Assembly: GCA_002372505.1 (NCBI GenBank)
Contig: DFGY01000105.1
Location: 1-61,522, forward strand
Length of the DNA: 61,522 nucleotides
DNA from: Firmicutes bacterium UBA3738
Lineage (GTDB): Bacteria > Bacillota > Clostridia > Peptostreptococcales > Anaerovoracaceae
Direction of reading: 5' to 3'
Shown here: piece after piece, positions 34,891 to 42,980 of the stretch
Layout of the letters: each line of letters starts with the position of its first letter
Numbering within the stretch: the first letter of the stretch is position 1
The notes under the pieces: generated by a model
The model's database searches: none
Told to the model about the DNA's origin: nothing
The model's input: only the letters and a program-made list of their open reading frames with translations
Position numbers and translations under genes: made by a program

Positions 34891-35169
34891 ATGAAGGGGA
34901 TAGAAGAATTATACAATCTTATGATAGACCGTGGCTATCCTGAAGAGTTTGCAAAGCTGGTCAGCCGTGAGATGAACACGGAGTACACTTCCCAAAGGAT
35001 GATAAGGTACATTGCTGTCAGAGGCCTGGCGCCTCTTGAGGAAGTGGCAGATGAGATGCAGGCCATACTCAGCGAGCGGGATAAGCTGGTGAACAAGCAT
35101 ATTTCAGAGCACGCTCAGGCATCAATAAACAGATTCTACATGGAATATGATCCGCAGGACGCGGAGTAG
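34891..35169 (+). CDS. Small conserved-looking protein upstream of Kal
   Basis: The 92-residue, mostly helical, soluble protein has no domain I recognise. It contains YPEEFAKLVSREMNTEYTSQRM and ends DPQDAE. AGGAG at 34882-34886 supports the ATG at 34891 over the in-frame TTG at 34861. It is 14 bp before the Kal-like gene and should be co-expressed with it, so it may be a subunit or accessory factor of that enzyme. That role is inferred from position only. Confidence 0.65.
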   Translation: MKGIEELYNLMIDRGYPEEFAKLVSREMNTEYTSQRMIRYIAVRGLAPLEEVADEMQAILSERDKLVNKHISEHAQASINRFYMEYDPQDAE

Positions 35170-35183
35170 AAAGGAGGTACGCC

Positions 35184-35603
35184 ATGATAGGAGAAAAAGT
35201 TACTATTAGAGTAAGGATGAGTATGCACGATGCCCACTATGCAGGCAATCTTGTAAATGGTTCGCGTATGCTGGATTATTTTGGCGATGTGGCGACGGAG
35301 CTGCTTATCAGAATGGACGGCGATGAAGGTCTGCTCAGGACTTATGAGCACGTGGACATTCTGGCTCCCGTTTATGCAGGTGACTTCATGGAGTACGTAG
35401 GCTGGATTGAAAGCGCGGGGAATACGTCAAGAAAAATCATGCTGGAGGCCTACAAGGTAATTGAGCTTTGTAACGAAGAAGGTCTTCCCGAATCGGCGGC
35501 CAGAGTCCTGGAAGAGCCGGTGCTGGTAGGAAGAGCGGAGATGATTGGTGTCACGCCGGTGGAATGCCAGCGGGGACCACAGGATGAAGCCTTTGGGAGG
35601 TAA
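35184..35603 (+). CDS. kal: Hot-dog fold 3-aminobutyryl-CoA ammonia-lyase (Kal-like)
   Basis: The 139-residue protein resembles Kal of lysine-fermenting clostridia and fusobacteria, which removes ammonia from L-3-aminobutyryl-CoA to give crotonyl-CoA. Matching stretches are RVRMSMHDAHYAGNLVNG, FGDVATELLIRMDGDEGL, LAPVYAGDFMEY, GNTSRKI and VLEEPVLVGRA. AAAGGAGG precedes the ATG. Unlike in the lysine pathway, no kamA/kamD/kce/kdd gene is adjacent; the neighbour is a family III CoA-transferase. Another beta-amino acyl-CoA is therefore a possible substrate. Confidence 0.82.
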   Translation: MIGEKVTIRVRMSMHDAHYAGNLVNGSRMLDYFGDVATELLIRMDGDEGLLRTYEHVDILAPVYAGDFMEYVGWIESAGNTSRKIMLEAYKVIELCNEEGLPESAARVLEEPVLVGRAEMIGVTPVECQRGPQDEAFGR

Positions 35604-35606
35604 ATC

Positions 35607-36794
35607 ATGAGCGGAATTCTTGAAGGAATAAGGGTGCTGGACCTGACCCAGGCATACAGCGGCCCATTTTGTGCTATGCATCTGGCGGATCAGGGGGCGG
35701 AGGTAATAAAGATAGAGCCTGCCCAGGGTGAGCAGTCGAGATTTTTCACGCCACTGAAAAACGGTGGCAGCGCCTATTACGCATACCTTAACAGAAATAA
35801 GAAGGGTATGACCCTGGATTTGAAAAATGAAGAGGCGAAAGAAGTTCTCTGGAAACTCATTGAGACGGCTGATGTAATAATAGAGAATTTTAAAGTGGGT
35901 AAGTTTGAGGAGATGGGATTTACCTATGAGAAAATGAAGGAAGTAAATCCGAAAATCATCTACGGTTCCATCTCCGGTTTCGGTCTGGATGGTCCCATGG
36001 CCAAAAGGCCTTGCTACGACATTGTGGCTCAGGCAATCAGCGGAATGATGAGCATTACAGGTCACATTGATTCTGACTGCGTCAAGGTTGGCCCTTCCAT
36101 TGCCGATAGTTTCTCCGGGACGTATCTGTCGTTGGGAATAATGATGGCTCTCTTTAACAGGGAACGTACAGGTCAGGGACAGAGGCTGGACGTGGCAATG
36201 ATTGATACCCTCTTTTCCATTATGGAAAATGCCGTGGTCACCTATACCGTGGAAGGCACTGTGCCGGGGCGCCTTGGAAATATGGACCCGGCCGTTGCGC
36301 CCTTCGATTCTTTTGAGGCTAAGGACGGGGAGTTCGTCATGGGCTGCGGCACCAAAAAAATGTGGGAGTCCATGTGTGAAATGATGGGGCGCCCCGACAT
36401 GATTACAGACCCCAGGTATGCAACAAATGAAGACAGGTGCGCAAACTACCTGCCTGACCTGAAGGAAGAAGTTAATTCCTGGACCAGGACCAAGACCATT
36501 GATGAGCTGGAAGAATTAATTGTAGCTGCAGGCATTCCCTTTGGGCGTATAAACGACATAGGGCAGATAACCGAAAGCGATTTAATAAAGCGCAGGAATA
36601 TGCTCTGGGAAGTTTATGACCCTAGCATAGGTGAAAATATTAAGATTCCCGGATGTCCCATAAAAGTCCACGGACAGGAGGATAAGCCTTCAAAAGCCGC
36701 ACCGGATCTGGGAGAAGACAACGAGGCCATATTAGCAGAGTTGGGCTATAGTGAGAGTGAAATACAAGCTCTTAAAGAGTCAGGAGCACTGTAG
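35607..36794 (+). CDS. Family III CoA-transferase (CaiB/BaiF)
   Basis: The 395-residue protein belongs to the formyl-CoA transferase/CaiB family. The N-terminal stretch IRVLDLTQAYSGPFCAMHLADQGAEVIKIE, the catalytic Asp (D167 in GPSIADSFSGTY) and the following RTGQGQRLDVAM are all present. It moves CoA between carboxylic acids. It starts 3 bp after the Kal-like gene, which suggests that it activates a beta-amino acid to the CoA ester that Kal deaminates. Confidence 0.88.
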   Translation: MSGILEGIRVLDLTQAYSGPFCAMHLADQGAEVIKIEPAQGEQSRFFTPLKNGGSAYYAYLNRNKKGMTLDLKNEEAKEVLWKLIETADVIIENFKVGKFEEMGFTYEKMKEVNPKIIYGSISGFGLDGPMAKRPCYDIVAQAISGMMSITGHIDSDCVKVGPSIADSFSGTYLSLGIMMALFNRERTGQGQRLDVAMIDTLFSIMENAVVTYTVEGTVPGRLGNMDPAVAPFDSFEAKDGEFVMGCGTKKMWESMCEMMGRPDMITDPRYATNEDRCANYLPDLKEEVNSWTRTKTIDELEELIVAAGIPFGRINDIGQITESDLIKRRNMLWEVYDPSIGENIKIPGCPIKVHGQEDKPSKAAPDLGEDNEAILAELGYSESEIQALKESGAL

Positions 36795-36888
36795 ATTTTG
36801 CATTCGATTTAAATGGTGCAACGAGCCTGGTTTTGGTGTACAATAAATGGAGTAGTTAGTTTAAGAATAGCCGTATTGGAGGATAATA

Positions 36889-38532
36889 GTGACTTTATTA
36901 GAAGCCTTTTCGCTGGCTGGTGGCATCGGCTTGTTCCTATATGGAATGACGGTTATGTCTTCGGGACTGAAAAATGCCTGCGGTGATAATCTTCAGGTCA
37001 TACTGGAGAAAGCTACAACCAATAGGGTTATGGCCGTACTTGTGGGTATTGCCACTACGGTTTTAATACAAAGCTCCGCCGCAACGGACGTTATGGTAAT
37101 AGGTTTCGTCAATGCGGAAATGATGAAGCTGTCACAGGCTATTGCCGTTATTATGGGAGCCAACATAGGTACCACGGTGACGGCTCAAATAACGGCCTTC
37201 AACATTGCGGCTTACGCCCCGCTGCTACTGTTCTTCGGGGCGGTAATGTATCTATTCCTTAAGAAAAGTATTACAAAATATATAGGCGAGGTCATCCTCG
37301 GATTCGGCATGCTCTTTGTAGGCATTTCTATAATGAAGGAGGCAATTGCGCCTCTGGCCAAGAGCGAGGCCTTTACCCATATTATTTCTACTCTGGACAA
37401 TCCCGTGCTGGCCGTTCTATTCGGCGTAGCCTTTACGGCTCTTCTCCAGAGTTCTTCATCTTCAACGGTAATATTCCAGACCTTCGCCGTTCAGGGGATA
37501 CTGTCTTATGGCACAGCCGTATATCTCATTATCGGTGCGGCTATAGGCTCGGTAACGCCGAATCTGCTGGCGTCCCTTACAACCAACAGAAACGGCAAGC
37601 GCACTGCGGTTCTGAATCTGATTTTTAACATAATAAGAGCGGGAATTCTCTTGACCCTCATAACCCTGGTGCCTCAGATTCTGGAGATGATACAAAGTCT
37701 GTCGCCGGGCGACATTGGCAGACAGGTTGCCAACACCCACACAATCTTTGCCATTATTGCAGTAATTATTATGCTGCCTTTTACAAACAAGCTGATTTGG
37801 CTTGTGGAAAAACTTATTCCCGTGCGCCCCGAGGAAAGCGAGCAGCGCGAAGACAGAAGTCTTAAATACATGGTCAATATGAGGAGCATGCCCTCAGCCA
37901 TGGCCATTAGCCAGACTCACCTGGAGGTAACGAGAATGGGTCGCATTGCGGCGAAGAACTTGAGAAGGGCCATAGAGTGTTTCTTCGATTACAGCCCGGA
38001 AAAGGCCGAGTCCGTCAGGAAGCGCGAAGAAAGCATTAACATTCTCAATAACTCTATTGCGGAAGAGATGCTTCATCTCAGAGCTATGGAGCTTAGCTCG
38101 GAAAACGTGCGGCGCGTGTCCATGATGAACATCGCCATAACCGACATGGAAAGACTGTCGGACCACGCGGAAAACATAGTCGAATACGTTGAAGAACTTA
38201 GGAGCAAGAAATCTTCACTTTCGCCTACAGCCGAGATCGAGCTTAAACAAATGGCAGCAGACACTCTGGAAGAAGTGGAACTGGCCCTGGATATTTTTGA
38301 AACAGAAGACTTCTCGAAGCTAAGTAAGCTCGAGGAACTGGAAGCAAAAGTGGACGAGCAGGAAGGCGCCCTTGTTAACAATCACGTAGAGCGCTTCATA
38401 TCAGAAAACTGCGAGCCCCTGGCCGGAGTAGTATTCACCGACATCGTAACAGACCTGGAGCGCTGCGCCGACAACTCAGTAAACATAGCCTACGCCCTTA
38501 AAGGCCCCAAACCCCCGGGCTTCTACGACTAG
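36889..38532 (+). CDS. Na/Pi cotransporter family protein with PhoU-like domain
   Basis: The 547-residue protein has two Na/Pi-cotransporter repeats, with QSSAATDVMVIGFV (near 64) and LLQSSSSSTVIFQ (near 185) as the paired QSS motifs, and a C-terminal PhoU-like helical domain (about 350-540). It imports phosphate or another anion with sodium. The start is GTG at 36889 with TTGGAGGA before it. The stop TAG begins a copy of the 28-bp repeat described below. Confidence 0.9.
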   Translation: MTLLEAFSLAGGIGLFLYGMTVMSSGLKNACGDNLQVILEKATTNRVMAVLVGIATTVLIQSSAATDVMVIGFVNAEMMKLSQAIAVIMGANIGTTVTAQITAFNIAAYAPLLLFFGAVMYLFLKKSITKYIGEVILGFGMLFVGISIMKEAIAPLAKSEAFTHIISTLDNPVLAVLFGVAFTALLQSSSSSTVIFQTFAVQGILSYGTAVYLIIGAAIGSVTPNLLASLTTNRNGKRTAVLNLIFNIIRAGILLTLITLVPQILEMIQSLSPGDIGRQVANTHTIFAIIAVIIMLPFTNKLIWLVEKLIPVRPEESEQREDRSLKYMVNMRSMPSAMAISQTHLEVTRMGRIAAKNLRRAIECFFDYSPEKAESVRKREESINILNNSIAEEMLHLRAMELSSENVRRVSMMNIAITDMERLSDHAENIVEYVEELRSKKSSLSPTAEIELKQMAADTLEEVELALDIFETEDFSKLSKLEELEAKVDEQEGALVNNHVERFISENCEPLAGVVFTDIVTDLERCADNSVNIAYALKGPKPPGFYD

Positions 38533-38560
38533 CGTTTCACGGGGACAGGCTTTTTGTTTC
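38533..38560 (+). repeat. Dispersed repeat copy A
   Basis: This 28-bp sequence, with core TTTCACGGGGACAGGCTTTT, follows immediately after the stop codon TAG of the Na/Pi transporter. It is identical to copy D (52435) and inverted relative to copies B and C. Confidence 0.9.
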
Positions 38561-38588
38561 ACTGTCAAAAAAGGAAATAACTACATAT

Positions 38589-39341
38589 ATGAAATACGAA
38601 AAAATAAAGAAAGCAAAATTTATAGAGCGTCCTAACAGATTCGTGGCGATTTGCGAAATAGATGGAGAGCGGCACAGAGTCCATGTGAAGAACACAGGCA
38701 GGTGCCGGGAACTTTTAGTGCCTGGAGTCACAGTGTGGCTGGAGGATTTTGAAGGCCGTATGGGGAGCCGCAAAATGCGCTATTCCCTGGTATGCGTCGA
38801 GAAGAAAACCGGAGACAGAATCCGCCTCGTCAACATGGATTCCCAGGCGCCGAACAAAGTGGCGAAGGAGGCCTTGGAGGAAGGCTTAATAGATATCGGT
38901 TGCTTAAGCTCACGGGAGCCGGTAAAGATTATGTCTGAGAAAACCTACGGAGATTCCCGTCTTGATTTCTGCCTGGAAGAGGCGTCGGGACGGAAAACCT
39001 GGATTGAGGTAAAGGGTGTCACTTTGGAAAATGACAACGTGGTCAGCTTCCCCGACGCGCCTACAGAGAGGGGTGCGAAGCATGTCCGTGAGCTGATAAA
39101 CATTGCAAAGGGCGGCGGTCACTCGGGAGAGGACCGGGCAGCAATTTTATTCGTTATCCAAATGGAAAATGTAGAATACTTCACGCCAAACGAAGAACAT
39201 GATCCGGACTTTGCAAGCGCGCTGGCCGATGCGGAAAAAGCCGGGGTTGATATTCTTGCTTATGATTGCAAGGCCACGCCGGATAGTTTAAAATTGGGTG
39301 ACAAGGTAAAAGTTAGTGTAACAAAAAGCCTGTCCCCGTGA
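38589..39341 (+). CDS. sfsA: SfsA family DNA/RNA nuclease-like protein
   Basis: SfsA was named as a sugar fermentation stimulation protein and contains a nuclease-like fold with an OB domain. The 250-residue protein has RFVAICEIDGERHRVHVKNTGRC, DSRLDFCLE, WIEVKGVTLE, FPDAPTERGAKHVREL and AAILFVIQM, all family signatures. It is bracketed by inverted repeat copies A and B, and copy B supplies its last residues (TKSLSP) and the TGA stop. The upstream ribosome binding site is AAGGAAATAA, modest. Confidence 0.93.
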   Translation: MKYEKIKKAKFIERPNRFVAICEIDGERHRVHVKNTGRCRELLVPGVTVWLEDFEGRMGSRKMRYSLVCVEKKTGDRIRLVNMDSQAPNKVAKEALEEGLIDIGCLSSREPVKIMSEKTYGDSRLDFCLEEASGRKTWIEVKGVTLENDNVVSFPDAPTERGAKHVRELINIAKGGGHSGEDRAAILFVIQMENVEYFTPNEEHDPDFASALADAEKAGVDILAYDCKATPDSLKLGDKVKVSVTKSLSP

Positions 39342-39345
39342 AACG
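39320..39345 (-). repeat. Dispersed repeat copy B
   Basis: This is an inverted copy (26 bp match) of copy A. It overlaps the end of sfsA and contains its stop codon. Confidence 0.9.
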
Positions 39346-39362
39346 GATGATTGAGAAAAGAT

Positions 39363-40019
39363 ATGAATAAGAGAGTAATGCTGGATATATTAATGGTAAT
39401 AATGATGCCGTTGCTCATGGCCTATGCCCTGATAGGGGAGACATTCCATGAGGTGGCGGGCATTGTAATGTTTGTACTGTTCCTGGTTCATCACTGGTTT
39501 AACAGAGCGTGGTTTAAGGGACTGACGAAGGGGGAGTATAGCGGGGAAAGATTATTCCGCACTGTGCTGAATATAATCCTGCTGGTATTTATGTTTGCCC
39601 AGCCCATTACAGGGATACTTATGTCCAAGCACATTCTCACTTCCGTCAGTATTGCTTCCTTTACTGCATCTGCCAGGACAATTCACCTTGTGTTTGGGTA
39701 CTGGGGATTTGTGCTTTTGTGTGTTCACGCAGGAACTCATCTGAATTTGCCGATTAACAAGCTGAAGAGAAAGAAGCCGGAGGCAGTAAAGTACGTTATG
39801 ATAATATGGGCGGCAATTGGTGTTTATGGTCTTGTTGCCTTTATTCGCAGGGGGCTCATAGACTACATGACTTTCCGGACAATGTTCGCATTCTTCAATG
39901 CCGATGAATCCAGATTAGTGTTCTTTGCAGATTATTTTTCAATGATGATATTATTCATGCTGGCAGGCTATATGCTGATCCGGCTGTTTAAGATGGACGG
40001 AGGAAAGATTCATACTTGA
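39363..40019 (+). CDS. DUF4405 membrane protein, possible haem-binding
   Basis: The 218-residue protein has about six hydrophobic helices and matches the DUF4405 family. His residues lie within helices at LVHHWF, RTIHLVFGYW and CVHAGTHLN, the kind of spacing that binds b-type haem in small membrane cytochromes; haem binding is an inference. The ATG at 39363 is preferred over a TTG 12 bp upstream. It is followed by a strong terminator, so it is transcribed apart from the flavodoxin genes after it. Confidence 0.75.
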   Translation: MNKRVMLDILMVIMMPLLMAYALIGETFHEVAGIVMFVLFLVHHWFNRAWFKGLTKGEYSGERLFRTVLNIILLVFMFAQPITGILMSKHILTSVSIASFTASARTIHLVFGYWGFVLLCVHAGTHLNLPINKLKRKKPEAVKYVMIIWAAIGVYGLVAFIRRGLIDYMTFRTMFAFFNADESRLVFFADYFSMMILFMLAGYMLIRLFKMDGGKIHT

Positions 40020-40041
40020 TAATTAATCGAACGGGAAATAA

Positions 40042-40077
40042 AACACTTCGGAGAGATAATACTCCGGAGTGTTTTTT
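40042..40077 (+). terminator. Terminator after the DUF4405 gene
   Basis: AACACTTCGGAG (40042-40053) pairs with CTCCGGAGTGTT (40062-40073), with one wobble and an 8-nt loop, followed by T. Confidence 0.88.
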
Positions 40078-40147
40078 CAGAAAAACAGTTACGTTTGTCT
40101 TTGATTAGTAGTACAATATATTCCGAATTAAAAAGGAACTAAAAGAA

Positions 40148-40876
40148 ATGATGAAAAAAGTATTGGTGATGATGTTGGCACTATGTTTGATGGTAATAGG
40201 TGTTGGCTGCAGTGGCAGCGACTCTCAGGATGCGGCAAGTGACAGCCAGGCATCCTCAGCCCAGGAACCCGCAAGCGATGCCGATGATGAAGCGGATGAT
40301 GAAGATAAAGACGATGACGATGACGCTAAGAGCGGGGATACAATTGTAATATTCTTCAGTCTTGCAGGTAATGCGAATCTGCCCGACGGCGTTGATGCAT
40401 CATCCAGAGCCAGCATAGTGAAAGACGGAGATGATGTGGATGGTAATGCAGAAGTAATTGCAGACTGGATTGCCGACGCAAAGGGATGTGATACCTATGA
40501 AATCGAAACAGTAGAAAAGTATCCGGCAGACTACGATGAGACAGTTGATCAGGCCCAGAAGGAGCAGAATGATAATGCCCGTCCGAAGCTTGAGGGAGAC
40601 AAACTGGATCTTGCAAAATACAAGAACGTATATCTTGTATTCCCCAACTGGTGGGGAGACATGCCCATGGCACTGTATACATTTTTCGATGAGCAGGATT
40701 TCTCGGATAAAAGCATTACAGTGTGCGTTACTCACGGCGGCAGTGGATTCTCGGATACTATTTCCTCAATAAAAGAGCTGGAGCCTAAGGCAACGGTGAA
40801 AGAGGGAATGGATCTGTACGATTCCGATGTACTCGATTCAGAGAAAGAAGTTAAAGATTGGGCAAAGGCTAATTAG
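40148..40876 (+). CDS. Exported flavodoxin lipoprotein
   Basis: The 242-residue protein has a lipoprotein signal peptide (VIGVGC, C21), a Ser/Asp-rich acidic linker (about 23-63) and a flavodoxin-4 type domain. The domain contains FFSLAGNAN in place of the usual SxTGNT FMN loop, KYPADYDETVDQAQ, VFPNWWGDMP and THGGSGFSD. Being lipid-anchored outside the membrane is unusual for a flavodoxin. AAAAGGAAC precedes the start. The paralogue follows 2 bp downstream. FMN binding is likely from family but not proven. Confidence 0.85.
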   Translation: MMKKVLVMMLALCLMVIGVGCSGSDSQDAASDSQASSAQEPASDADDEADDEDKDDDDDAKSGDTIVIFFSLAGNANLPDGVDASSRASIVKDGDDVDGNAEVIADWIADAKGCDTYEIETVEKYPADYDETVDQAQKEQNDNARPKLEGDKLDLAKYKNVYLVFPNWWGDMPMALYTFFDEQDFSDKSITVCVTHGGSGFSDTISSIKELEPKATVKEGMDLYDSDVLDSEKEVKDWAKAN

Positions 40877-40878
40877 TA

Positions 40879-41592
40879 ATGAAGAAAAAAGGCATAATAT
40901 TATTGGTGATACTGGTCATAGCGGTTGTGGCCTTCCTCGTGTTCGGACTACCCTACATACAGAGACATTTTAACGAGGTAAATGTCAGCGCAGATAATGC
41001 AGCGGTAACAGCCTCGGCTGAAGATGCAGTAGATGGGACAGGTAAGACAGACACGATTACGGTTTACTTCACCAGAGTTGGAAATTCCAATTTCGAAAAG
41101 GACGTAGACGCAGTAGCTTCGGCTTCCTTAATGACAACAGGTAATGAGCTGGTGGGTAACAGTGCCTTCATAGCCGGTACAATAAGAAACAAGGTGGGCG
41201 GTGACATTTATTCCATAAAGACTGTCAAGCAGTATCCATCGTCCTATTCCGACACAGTATCAGTGGCCAGCGATGAACTGAAAAACAAAGAGGTCGTTAA
41301 ACTAAAGGGACAGCTGCCGGATATGTCGAAATATAAAACGGTATATCTGGTGCTGCCAATATGGTGGGGAACCATTCCCAATGCCGTAGGTGAGTTCATA
41401 AAGAACAGCGATATGGATGGTGCCGTCATTTACACTGTCATAAGCCACGGCGGCAGTGAAGAGGGAAGCTGCGTAGAGGATATAAAGAAACTGACAAAAG
41501 GAAAAGTCAGCGACAACTTCCTTACAGTATATGACCGGGACACCACAGAGTGTAAAGAAATAGTTGAGGATTGGCTTAAGGAAGCCAAGTAG
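40879..41592 (+). CDS. Membrane-anchored flavodoxin
   Basis: The 237-residue paralogue of the preceding gene has an N-terminal membrane helix (about 5-26) instead of a lipobox, then a flavodoxin domain with YFTRVGNSN, QYPSSYSDTV, LPIWWGTIP and SHGGSEEG. The domain should face outside. The gene ends at an amber codon at 41590; the reading frame then continues as a Lys-rich stretch (EAKKESKQEKASSE), possibly a lost tail. Confidence 0.85.
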   Translation: MKKKGIILLVILVIAVVAFLVFGLPYIQRHFNEVNVSADNAAVTASAEDAVDGTGKTDTITVYFTRVGNSNFEKDVDAVASASLMTTGNELVGNSAFIAGTIRNKVGGDIYSIKTVKQYPSSYSDTVSVASDELKNKEVVKLKGQLPDMSKYKTVYLVLPIWWGTIPNAVGEFIKNSDMDGAVIYTVISHGGSEEGSCVEDIKKLTKGKVSDNFLTVYDRDTTECKEIVEDWLKEAK

Positions 41593-41629
41593 GAAGCTAA
41601 GAAGGAATCCAAGCAGGAAAAAGCTAGCA

Positions 41630-42319
41630 GTGAAAGAATACCCCATAATATCAGTCGAGGAAATGCGGGCGGCGGATGCTCGTACAATAGAGAATGGTAC
41701 TCCTGGCCGCGAATTAATGTACAGGGCGGCCAGGGGTGTTTTCGATGTATATGAGGAGCGCAGAGTTGTAGGCTGGTATGAAAGGCGCACGGTTATAGTG
41801 TGCGGCTCCGGAAACAACGGAGGTGACGGCTACGCCCTGGCAATGATTCTGAAAGAAGAGGGGCACAAAGTTGCGCTGGTGCTCCTTTCGGATAAATTTT
41901 CCGAGGACGGAGCCTATTATTATAATAAATGCCTGGAGCTTGAGGTACCAATCATCAGCTTCAATGAAAGTGAAGATGAAAGTAAACTCGAAGCTCTTCT
42001 ATTTTCTTCGGATATTATAGTTGACTGCATTCTGGGAACCGGATTTTCCGGTGAGCCCAGGGGTAATGCGGCTAAGGCCATTGAGCTCATCGAAAAGGTG
42101 CGAAAGGAATCAGATCCTATGGAGCGGCCTTATGTGGTGAGCGTGGACATTAACAGCGGCATGAACGGCAACACAGGCGAATCGGTGCTTGCAGTAACCA
42201 GCGACCTTACGGTATCAATCGGATATTACAAAACAGGATTCTTCACAGGACAATCGGAAGGCCTGGTAGGTGACCTTGTGAATGTGGATATCGGTATATC
42301 ACTTGAGAGTGAATTGTAA
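41630..42319 (+). CDS. nnrE: NAD(P)H-hydrate epimerase
   Basis: It converts the R epimer of hydrated NAD(P)H to the S form for repair. The protein of about 229 residues is a single YjeF-N domain with VCGSGNNGGDGYALA, DCILGTGFSGEP and VVSVDINSGMNGNTGE. The dehydratase domain often fused to it is absent. The start is taken as GTG at 41630 with AGGAAA upstream; an in-frame TTG at 41564 lies inside the flavodoxin gene and would add a basic, unconserved leader. It overlaps the convergent SGNH gene by 21 bp. Confidence 0.87.
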   Translation: MKEYPIISVEEMRAADARTIENGTPGRELMYRAARGVFDVYEERRVVGWYERRTVIVCGSGNNGGDGYALAMILKEEGHKVALVLLSDKFSEDGAYYYNKCLELEVPIISFNESEDESKLEALLFSSDIIVDCILGTGFSGEPRGNAAKAIELIEKVRKESDPMERPYVVSVDINSGMNGNTGESVLAVTSDLTVSIGYYKTGFFTGQSEGLVGDLVNVDIGISLESEL

Positions 42320-42868
42320 TGAAAGCAACTCTCTTAATTTTTCGGCAATGAATTTCTGACCGGCGACTGTTGGGTGGACACCATCCACATAGTCGCCGTT
42401 TTTTTTATATTCTTCCTGCAGGTCGAAAAACAGGATTGAATTTGTCCTGCAGCAATCTGAAAGCAGATGACGGTACTCTTCCAGAACCTCGTTTACTAAA
42501 TCATAATCTGCAGGCATCCAGAGTTGGGATGCCATTTTGACATCGGTGAGAGGAGGGGCGGCCACTATTGGAGTGATTCCCAGCTTTTGACATTCTTCGG
42601 CCATACGCTTAACGTTTTGGCATGCTGCCTCTGGGCCGCTTGACCCAAATACGAAGTCGTTGGAGCCGCACATTATGTGTACTGCGTCCGGGGTCGTGGT
42701 ATGGACGTGCATTTCGAAAACACTTCTCACATCACTTGAAGAAATCCCGTTTGCCCCGACATTTATCGCTTCAATGCCCGTAAGGTCTGCCAGCACATTT
42801 GGGAAGCTTTCACTTCTGCTGAAAGGAAAGCCATTAGTAATACTATCTCCGCAAAATAATAATTTCAT
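42299..42868 (-). CDS. SGNH/GDSL hydrolase
   Basis: The 189-residue cytoplasmic esterase-like protein has the four blocks of the family: GDSITNG (Ser9), GANGISSSD, GSNDF and DGVHPT with the catalytic Asp-His. No signal peptide is present. The substrate is not predictable. GGAGCGT lies upstream on the minus strand. It faces the ATPase gene divergently. Confidence 0.88.
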   Translation of the reverse strand: MKLLFCGDSITNGFPFSRSESFPNVLADLTGIEAINVGANGISSSDVRSVFEMHVHTTTPDAVHIMCGSNDFVFGSSGPEAACQNVKRMAEECQKLGITPIVAAPPLTDVKMASQLWMPADYDLVNEVLEEYRHLLSDCCRTNSILFFDLQEEYKKNGDYVDGVHPTVAGQKFIAEKLRELLSLQFTLK

Positions 42869-42927
42869 TTCACGCTCCTTTTTAACTTTTGATTGCCTAA
42901 TTAATTATATCTCATCAGAAAGAAGTA

Positions 42928-42980
42928 TGGTATAATTTAAAAGTGAAAGAAAGTGAAAAAAGGTGAAACAAAGTGAAAAA
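42928..42980 (+). promoter_or_regulatory. Extended -10 promoter followed by four 10-bp direct repeats
   Basis: TG-G-TATAAT (-10 at 42931-42936) is followed by four tandem copies of AAGTGAAAnA with GTG at 42943, 42953, 42963 and 42973, exactly 10 bp apart. The last GTG is the start codon of the ATPase gene. There is no classical ribosome binding site. Confidence 0.6.
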
